A stretch of DNA of 64,000 nucleotides from Nipponacmea schrenckii (Eukaryota > Mollusca > Gastropoda > Lottiidae). The translations under genes and the position numbers were made by a program. Of the stretch, positions 57,085 through 64,000 are shown in pieces (the first letter of the stretch is position 1; every line of letters starts with the position of its first letter). The stretch is taken from the NCBI GenBank assembly GCA_030562195.1, contig CM060202.1, positions 2,728,001 to 2,792,000 on the forward strand, written 5' to 3'. The notes under the pieces were generated by a model. It saw only the letters and a program-made list of their open reading frames with translations, was not told the DNA's origin and did not search any database.

Positions 57085-57830
57085 AAAAAATTTGTAAACC
57101 TACGGGCAAATCGATTTCTATGCTCAATTGGGGTAAGGGTGAGATCGTCAAGTGAATGGTTGTCAAGATTGAAATGATTAGAAACAGGCTTGTCTTTTTT
57201 TAATTTAATATCTTATCTGTGAGCATTAAAACGAGTGCGTAATTTTTTCTTTGTTTCTCCGATATATTGCTCGGGACATTTTTTACATGAAATTAAGTAT
57301 ATTACATTCGAGTTTTCACATGTTAGGTGCTCTTGGATCGGGTATCTTTTATGCGTAGAGTTACCTAAAAAATAATGAGTTTCTGATATAAAGGGACATG
57401 TGTTGCATCTGGTTGACATACACAGAGCATTCTATTTTCAGCTGCTATCTGTGCAAAGGTGTAATTTTTTATGTTTCGTAAAAAATCGTTTGATTATCCA
57501 CACTCTTTCAGTTTTGAGAAAACAACTGTACAGGCTTTGGTGAAACCGTAAAACTTGTGACTTGATGTTTTGGATGAAATGAGCTCTTATGCAAAAGTTG
57601 ATGTGTGTCGGTTTCTTTGATATATACTTTAATATCTAGTTTATTAGTCTCTGCTATGGAATCTACTTTAAAAACAGTAGTATCGAGAAAATCTGTGCTT
57701 TTGTGGCTGAAGTTGGCCGTTAGTTTGATGGACGGATGGTGGTTGTTGAGGATTTTAAAGAATTGCCAAAACTGTTCTATAGAGTATGTCCAATCCATGA
57801 AAATGTCATCCAAAAAGCATCCAAGTTGGA
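57085..57830 (-). pseudogene. Penelope-like element fragment: end of RT plus GIY-YIG endonuclease
   Basis: On the minus strand the first piece reads CFLDDIFMDWTYS (the catalytic DD of the RT palm), then FHPKHQ and other thumb motifs, ending near 57508. After a broken linker the second piece reads RCNTCPFI and VIYLISCKKCPEQYIGETKK followed by LRTRFNAHR: the GIY-YIG endonuclease with the upstream Cys cluster typical of Penelope-like elements. A single in-frame stop (57210-57212) interrupts it, then VSNHFNLDNHSLDDLTL and EHRNRFARRFTNF follow. It is 5'-truncated, has at least one frameshift and one stop, and is inactive. Penelope-like elements encode both activities on one protein. Confidence 0.88.
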
Positions 57831-57834
57831 AATT

Positions 57835-58136
57835 GGCGATTTTTGATGAATGTTTTTTAGTTATTACCCTCTAATATTTCCAAAATGCGTCAAAATTATA
57901 CTGAGGAGATCTTAGACAAGTTTGATATTGACAATATTTCCATGAGCAGCTTTCGAGTTATTGCCCTTGACGCGTGGAAATTTACATGTGAAGGCTATGC
58001 TGACTACAGTTTTCATTAAATTGATTTGAATTAAATTTGGTGTGATCATTTATATTGACGGGATCTTGGAAAAGCTTGTTATTAGCATTTTTCCATTAAT
58101 GGCCTTTGAGTTATTGCCATGGTCATTGAGTTATTG
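57835..58136 (+). mobile_element. Pearl-like element, left piece, split by a hAT element
   Basis: GATTTTTGATGAATGTTTTT, 'GAGTTATTGCCCTTGACGCG' and 'GATTTGAATTAAATTTGGTG' match the 41363 subfamily. It is cut on the left near the Penelope-like fragment and on the right by the hAT insertion. Confidence 0.75.
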
Positions 58137-58144
58137 CCATTGAC

Positions 58145-58933
58145 TACGGCTACAACGATTCCTGAAGTGGCGATTCGATACACTAAACGATACCCGTGCA
58201 AAGATACGATTTATTGGGATAATAAATCGCGAAAGGGAAAAGAAAAAGAAAACTGATATTTTAACACACTTTTCAATATTTGGCACGAGTACATAATACA
58301 CATCTCATTAGGATTAACAATTTATTTCAACTTGGAAACACTTTTACAAATCATTTTGTCTCTCTGTACGTGCCTCACTCCATTTTCATCGTATTGAACG
58401 GAGAAACCAAATGACTTCCTAACTTCGGATTTATATTTTGCCTCAGCATTTTCAATTTTGTTATTTTCACTAGCTTTTATAACCACATCGGTTTTTGACA
58501 TTATTTGAATTAGCAAAATTAATTTCGACATGTGCCTTTCCATACTGCTGTTTCCAGGAAAAATTATTTATAACTATACGAACAGACATTACGTTTGAAA
58601 AAGAAAGTGCACAATGTGTGTAAAATTGAAAACTACTTAATAGCATAATAATAGCAACATATGTTTTGGGGGTTTTCTTTTCATTAGTCAATAAATAAAA
58701 ATAACTCAAACATACTTTTAACAAATAATACATGAAAAGCAAATTTTTAATCTCCTATAACGACAGAATTTCTTTTGAAATACACGAGGATTTTGTGTTC
58801 TTAATACAATAAAGGGAGGTAATCAAATATCAGAACAGGGCTGATGCATCGCGATTTTTTTTCTAACGAAATGCATCGATAAGCAGGAACAAAACGCAAT
58901 TCATCGATTTTCTGGTGAATCGTTGCAGCCCTA
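58145..58933 (-). mobile_element. hAT-type element with imperfect 8-bp target duplication
   Basis: The left end is TACGGCTACAACGATTC; the right end read inward is TAGGGCTGCAACGATTC. The flanks are CCATTGAC (58137-58144) and TCATTGAC (58934-58941), an 8-bp duplication with one difference, as expected for hAT. It interrupts a pearl-like core unit that resumes exactly at CATTGACTTAG. The 789 bp hold only the start of a transposase frame. Confidence 0.82.
58322..58543 (-). pseudogene. Remnant of a hAT transposase BED-finger N-terminus
   Basis: Minus-strand frame containing KYKSEVRKSFGFSVQ and YDENGVRHVQRDKMICK. This resembles the start of BED-type fingers in hAT transposases (S.VW..FGF ... CK.C), but here the paired cysteine and the histidines are missing and the frame ends after CKSVSKLK. 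The ~600-residue catalytic part is absent. Its location inside a hAT-like terminal repeat supports the reading. Confidence 0.6.
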
Positions 58934-58941
58934 TCATTGAC

Positions 58942-59253
58942 TTAGTCAAAACGTGTCAACATTGACTTGTGGAAGCTATAGAGACTACAGTGTTCATCTG
59001 ATAACAAGTTTGATATTAACGAATTTTCAGTAAACTGTATTTGAGTTATTACCCTTGACTGAGTCAAAACCCATCAAAATTAGCTTATGATATGATAGAG
59101 AATAATAGTTTTTTCGTCTGAAATTTAGTGTTATTTAGTGTTGTATATTAATGAGATCTTGAACTAGGCCCAAATATTGTTGGAGTTTCAACCTGTGTTA
59201 AAACAGAAATAAACTTTAATTTAGGCGTATCTTGCTAGGCAACCGCTTGTTTC
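58942..59253 (+). mobile_element. Pearl-like element, right piece
   Basis: Resumes with TTAGTCAAAACGTGTCAACA and ends TTAGGCGTATCTTGCTAGGCAACC-like, the same 3' end as the 41363 copy. Confidence 0.75.
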
Positions 59254-59402
59254 AAGAACATTTTGGCACCTTAATACATTTCATTACAATATTTTCATGC
59301 TAAACATTTTCAAATAAGAAGCTGAGAGATCTGTGTCAAACTGGTCTAGTTTAATTGATTTTCTCTACTTTTATACTAATATAGCTACATTTATTATTTC
59401 AG

Positions 59403-60416
59403 GATCAGAGATATTCGTCAGATATACCTCTTCCTTCAATCTTACATTCAGTTAATCTTATCTCAGCTAAACTGTTAAACAAGACATCAGACTGTAAAGA
59501 TATTGCTCAAAGGGAGATAAATCCACTAGTCATAGTTGCTGGTCAGCCCATTGAGGAAATTGATGCAGTAAAAACCAAAGAATTAGAACAAAACAATGAA
59601 AATTCAAATGGTTTGCGTAATATGTTTCCTGAAGTGGCAAAAACAGATATTTTAAAATGTAAAAATCAACTTGTTCAAAGATCAGTGTCTCATGAACTTA
59701 GAGAAGACTTTCAAAATAACCGGAATTCTAAAGATAGTCAACAGAAGCTAAGTCATTTGAATATAGAAATCAGTCAAAATCTAGATAAACACACTGAATT
59801 TTTTTATAATGATAAATCTCCTGAAATGCAAGTTGTAGTTAACTCTCTTACTCCAGTGCTCTCTCGCAGACGATCCAAAAAAAATCGAGAAAAATTGAAT
59901 AGTGAGAATAAAGAAAACATCCTAATTAAAAGTAGCGGAATCAGTGTGAAGGATTTTATGTCACAGTACTCTGAGAAGCCGACATCATCAGAAATGTCTG
60001 CAACTTGGCATGGTCCTGTGCATGGTGTTCACTCACAAAAACCAAAAATGGGTATTGGAATGGTTATGTCTGAAAGTACACCTATGTTTTCTCAGGATCC
60101 TGTAAAAGGCTTGTCAAAATCATCAAGTTTTCATTCGAATGGAACTATGACAATGCCCAAAAAATTCTCCAAAACAATTCTTGATGCTATGCATAAAAAG
60201 TATTGTGCCCATCAGTATTCAAAAAGGCTTGATGCAGGTCCAAAATCAACTTTAATTCATATTCATAAAGTGGAACAATTTGTGGCAACCCATAGTGTTC
60301 GAAGACCTCCTCAAAGTCTCCAATTACAGAAAGATTATGATTCCCCCTCTACAAGTGGTAACTCTTCACCAGCCTTACAGAGTATCACACCTGATTTCTC
60401 TTTAGATTCTAAAAAG
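59403..60416 (+). CDS. Exon of an unknown hydrophilic protein (third visible)
   Basis: The acceptor is ATTTATTATTTCAG (to 59402) and the donor is AAAAAG|GTAAGT at 60417. All 338 codons are open in the phase set by the preceding exon, starting DQRYSSDIPLPSILHSVNLI. Both borders fall between codons. Features: a basic cluster SRRRSKKNREK, a possible nuclear signal; a KEN tripeptide at 59910-59918 in SENKENILIK, the form of an APC/C degron; then ISVKDFMSQYSEKP, ATWHGPVHG, and a more structured-looking basic stretch PKKFSKTILDAMHKKYCAHQ. After that come VEQFVATHSVRRPPQSLQ and Ser/Pro-rich DSPSTSGNSSPALQ. No catalytic domain, signal peptide or membrane segment is seen. The nuclear and cell-cycle suggestions are inference. 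The protein continues past this window or to an exon I could not find. Confidence 0.82.
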
Positions 60417-62223
60417 GTAAGTGCCAAATAACATGGTTTTTTTGTCTATTTAAACATTTAAACCTGAAGCTTCCAACATTCATTCAGTTTTTACACATGG
60501 ATTGTAACAAAAATGAAAAGGTGCCTTTTGTGGTCAAAGTCACATACATCACCAAGATGGACTAATATTGATTAATTTTGTTAACCTTGTTATACATTCA
60601 GTCAGAAGTCTGTAATGTCACTACATCAAATTATTGTCTTAGTCTTTTGAATTTATTTGTTACTTGCTAAAATTCTGTTTAAAATGTTTATTTGGGTATT
60701 GATTTAGAAAATAAAGTAGATCTTGATTTAGCTAGATTAGAGCCATTTTGTGACTAATCTGACAATTAATTTATTATTTCCGATCCTTATAAGATGACAA
60801 ATTAAGTAGGCCTACATGAAAATAGAATGTTTCTTTCAGAATAATTGATTTACTGATCGCCTCAAAGATAACTTGGCTGCCCTTACCTATGTGTATTATA
60901 ATGGCCATTGTAATATTTCAACTATTACTTAGTTTATTGAAAGTATTGTGTTATATACAGTGGGGAGGAAAGGCTAGATTATATTATTTCAAAAAGTGTT
61001 CATTTACATGAACCCTTAAAGCAATGACTACCTAGTATAAATAGCATTGGCAACACTAGTTTTGTTAAAAGTCATTTTTAAATCTATTCATGAGGTTTAG
61101 ATGGTATACGCCCAAATCATACCGACAAATCCCTTTCAAAACTTAATAACAAGTAGTTACTACCTTCCCCGACTTTTAGACTAATGTTTACGTTTAGCCA
61201 AAAGATGTTTGACCAAAAGAAACACTTGAAAATGTGCTGAAATAACATTGGTATTTGGTTGGTTGAATTTCTTTTACTGAAACACCTGAAATCAAATAAT
61301 TGTATATACTAGTATATGAAACTGAATTTTATCTTAAATTAAAACATCTCAAAATGCACATTTTATCAACAGTGATACATGTAATAGTTTTTACAATACA
61401 TAAAACTTTCTTATATTATATAAAGCTTAACTCATTGGATGAGTTAAATACTGAAAGCCTGTTAATTTATCACACCTTTAATAAGATTTCATGAGGATTA
61501 AGATTCGACATAAACACAAAGGAGGCGTGATTGATACCATAATGAGTATCATTGATGAGGAAGAGAAGAACAGCATGAATATGGCCTTCTTGTTAAGTAT
61601 GAACTGACAAAAAACCTTTGCTTCATCATTGAATGATGAAATGCAGCACTGTACAAAATGTTAGCAACTTAAAAATATCCATTCGGTATAAAGACATCAA
61701 AACCTGTAGGTTTAAATATTATTGGTTAGTTTTGAGTTTACTGTCGAGAATAATACATGTGTGAAAATTTAGACTCACTGTAATAAAAAAGACTTGACTA
61801 TCTATATATTATGTTCATGTATCACTATATATCGAAAATATATACAGAATCAATTTAGAAGTCAGTGTTATCAGACTTGACCCTGTTAGTCTTCGGTCAA
61901 TTTGTATTGTGATGTTATTTTAGTGACCAGTCAGTGGGTGTTTGAATAGGATTTCATTTTCTTTGTTATAGGGTGGTTGTTAAGAGACTTTGTCCTCCTT
62001 GATGTAGTATATTCTTGTTGAAAACACACAGTTTTATAGCAAGTATTTCAATGTGAAAGTTATGCAGGCCTGAAAAGTCTGCATATTGCCCTGATGGACT
62101 CTCTTTTGGATTCGCACAAAAAAAGAAAAAAAAATATCTAAAGTAACACATTTTTACAATTCGTTATCCATTTTCACTTCATAGAAGAGTAGGGCTGTTG
62201 ATTTATTTTTTTCCCATCCAGAT
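60417..62223. other. Presumed next intron, no feature recognised
   Basis: From donor GTAAGT onward, AT-rich sequence with no convincing further exon. The 64-codon frame at 61300 has no domain and poor composition. Confidence 0.5.
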
Positions 62224-62785
62224 GTTTTTATACACCCACATAAGTATGGGCATAAATTATAATCGCCCTGTCGGTCCGTCGGTTCACATTTACCTCATGC
62301 TCACTCTACAGGCTACAATTCTTCATGGATTCTTTTGATTTTTATTTTGTGGGTCAGTGTCATTATGAAGATGATCACTATTGATTTTCATGATGATCGG
62401 ATAATTTTTCACCAAAATATCGCATCTGACTTAGCGTTTTTCACGTCATTAGCTTTAGGGTGCAACTCATGCTCACTCTACACACTACAATTCTTTATGG
62501 ATTCTTTTGATTTTTATTTTGTGGGTCAGTTTCATTAGGAAGATGATCTCTATTGATTTTTGTAATGATTGAATAATTTTTCACCGAAATATCATGTCTG
62601 ACTTAGCTTTTTTCACTCCATTACCTTTAGGGTGCACCCTGCTCACTCTACAGTCTATAATTCTCTATGGATTTTTTTGATTGTTTGTATGTGTGTTGAT
62701 ATCATTATGAACATGCACACTATCAAATTAAGGCCACAAAAAAAAAGTGTCTTGCTACTCAGGCACCGCCGCACCGGCAATAACC
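62224..62785 (+). mobile_element. Pearl-like element, 'GTGCTC' subfamily
   Basis: Starts TTTTTATACACCCACATAAG with GTCGGTCCGTCGG. There are three core units with TGCTCACTCTACAGGCTACA and 'GATGATCGGATAATTTTTCA'. The 3' end is CTTGCTACTCAGGCACC. Same subfamily as 31388 and 51484. Confidence 0.78.
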
Positions 62786-62831
62786 TTCCGCTTCAAACCA
62801 TTTTATTTGTTAGCAAAAAAAAAAAATAAAA

Positions 62832-63846
62832 CTAGAACTGTGAACAGTTCCGAGAGTGGCAAACAACCTCTATGGGTTTAAAAAATATACGCGAAGTTTT
62901 ATTGTGTAATATTGTTACACCACAGTTTAAAGTTAATTGTATATTAATGAGAAAGTTTTTAAGGTTCCATCATAAAAATATTTAAGGTCAGAATTGTCAA
63001 TAATAATTATTTTTGTGAATAAAACAAGAGGTTGAATTTTATCTACTATATCAAACATGGATAGATGTTGTTAGGTTAAAATAAAAACCACATAATCAGA
63101 TATAAACTTGTTCATTGTTGTATAACCCATTTAATATTTAGCAATTGCAATTTCTGTTTACAAAATATTTTTCTGCATATTATTATTATGCAATTACTAA
63201 CTACAGATGCGTAAAGATTTTAGTTTTATATATTCATTTTCTATCCAGTACGTATCTTATCGTATTTTCAAAGCAAATTTCTATACCATTTTCGAGTTGG
63301 ACTAGGGAGCTTCCCGAAAAAAAAAAAAAGTCTAATAGTCTTGTGAATTTTCAAAAAACTAAAACGGGTACCAAAAAAATTGTCAAGGTCATTTGATTTG
63401 GCCTTTTGAATTTTCAAAAAAATTCAATCGGGCATTAAAAAAATTTAAATTTGAAAATCAAAATTCTGTTCCCAACAAGTTTTAGATAAAGTAACAAGGT
63501 TTCTGTGATGACACAGGGTTCTAATTATGCCTGATAGTATATATGTATAGCTTTTGCACTGATTTCTTACATACACCGGAAGCTGGGTGACCCAACGCGG
63601 TTCTAAAAAACCGGAAGTTCTCAAGCAAGACCCGGAAGTGGTAGAAATTTTTTTATGATGTGGTTTTATTCCTATAGGCGACTTCTCTATATTCTGTAAT
63701 TTTCAAAGCGATCGGATAATTATCAACAAAGTTATGCAATTATTCAATTATTATTATGCAATTACTAACTACTGATGCGTAAAAATTTTAAAGTAAAAAA
63801 AAAGTCAAATGAAAACAAAGAGTGGCAAATTTCTAATTTGCCACTC
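62832..63846 (-). mobile_element. Helentron-like family C, complete copy
   Basis: Read on the minus strand, the 5' end is a perfect 12-bp stem GAGTGGCAAATT with a 3-base loop (63820-63846). The 3' end is hairpin GAACTG-TTCA-CAGTTC running into CTAG (62832-62850), with the inverse of the 5' motif (TTTGCCACTC on that strand, 62854-62863) just inside. T-rich DNA flanks it on both sides. The body contains CCGGAAGTTCTC motifs that also occur in family B. No coding capacity. Same design as families A and B but unrelated body sequence. Confidence 0.7.
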
Positions 63847-64000
63847 AAATACATCGCCCGCCCGTATTATCTTTGCAATCAATAAAAAAATGCTTTTTCT
63901 TGAACTGGGACACATCTTGCCAATTTCGGTTGGGTATGTTAGTATGAGAAGCTATTTTTTTTTAATTTCTCGTCTTTATTTTTGTTTTCTTTTACGAACT
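63847..64000. other. Window edge, no feature recognised
   Basis: AT-rich sequence with a T-tract. Confidence 0.5.

Noticed and set aside
1..64000. tRNA, rRNA and other structured RNA genes
   Set aside because: I looked for tRNA box-B-like GGTTCGA motifs and rRNA-like blocks by eye and saw none that I could fold convincingly. A dedicated covariance-model scan would settle this.

Overview
The window looks like AT-rich nuclear DNA from an animal, most likely a mollusc and probably a bivalve. The evidence is spliceosomal exons with GT/AG borders, no operons, and a dense mixture of animal transposons. The commonest repeat resembles the pearl/CvA elements described in bivalves: a TTTTTATACGCCC start, a GTCC or GTCT microsatellite, tandem core units of about 150-160 bp, and a TTGCCTGGCAAGCTATCTTT end. 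The organism is an inference; no gene names it. Two 500-bp runs of N (6950-7449 and 43572-44071) are assembly gaps.

Layout. 1-6949: diverged repeats, a fold-back element with a 6-bp target duplication, then a head-to-tail array of three 1,088-bp Helitron/Helentron-like units bracketed by the two ends of a second such family. 7450-11700: a TTAA-type MITE followed by a ~179-bp satellite that reverses orientation near 8420 and shows higher-order periodicity. 11700-20172: pearl-like elements, a second fold-back element, another TTAA MITE and a dead LINE. 20460-22700: fragment of an integrase-like gene (minus) next to a decayed Copia retrotransposon (plus). 24194-28137: one Helentron-like copy split by a 2.8-kb pearl-like insertion. 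29565-33971: a MITE split by about 4.1 kb holding a dead LINE, a pearl-like element and a pogo/Tigger-like MITE. 33978-46600: mostly unique AT-rich DNA with a piggyBac-type MITE, a pearl-like element, a perfect 28-bp hairpin and a dead minus-strand LINE. 47998-64000: the only apparent host gene, amid further repeats.

The host gene is on the plus strand. Three internal exons (49340-49425, 50746-51333, 59403-60416) join in one reading frame and encode a hydrophilic, probably disordered protein with a basic cluster and a KEN motif. I do not recognise the family, and neither end of the gene was found. Its first visible exon lies in the loop of a very large inverted 24-bp minisatellite. Its 8-kb second intron has taken in pearl-like elements, a minisatellite split by a LINE, a Penelope-like fragment and a hAT element.

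Every transposon protein found is truncated or frameshifted. The most interesting theme is a shared architecture in four repeat families (A, B, C and the pearl-like one): a hairpin at the 5' end, an inverted copy of that end just inside the 3' end, then a small 3' hairpin followed by CTAG or GCTATCTTT. This is what is expected of Helentron-derived non-autonomous elements, and one family forms an exact head-to-tail array.
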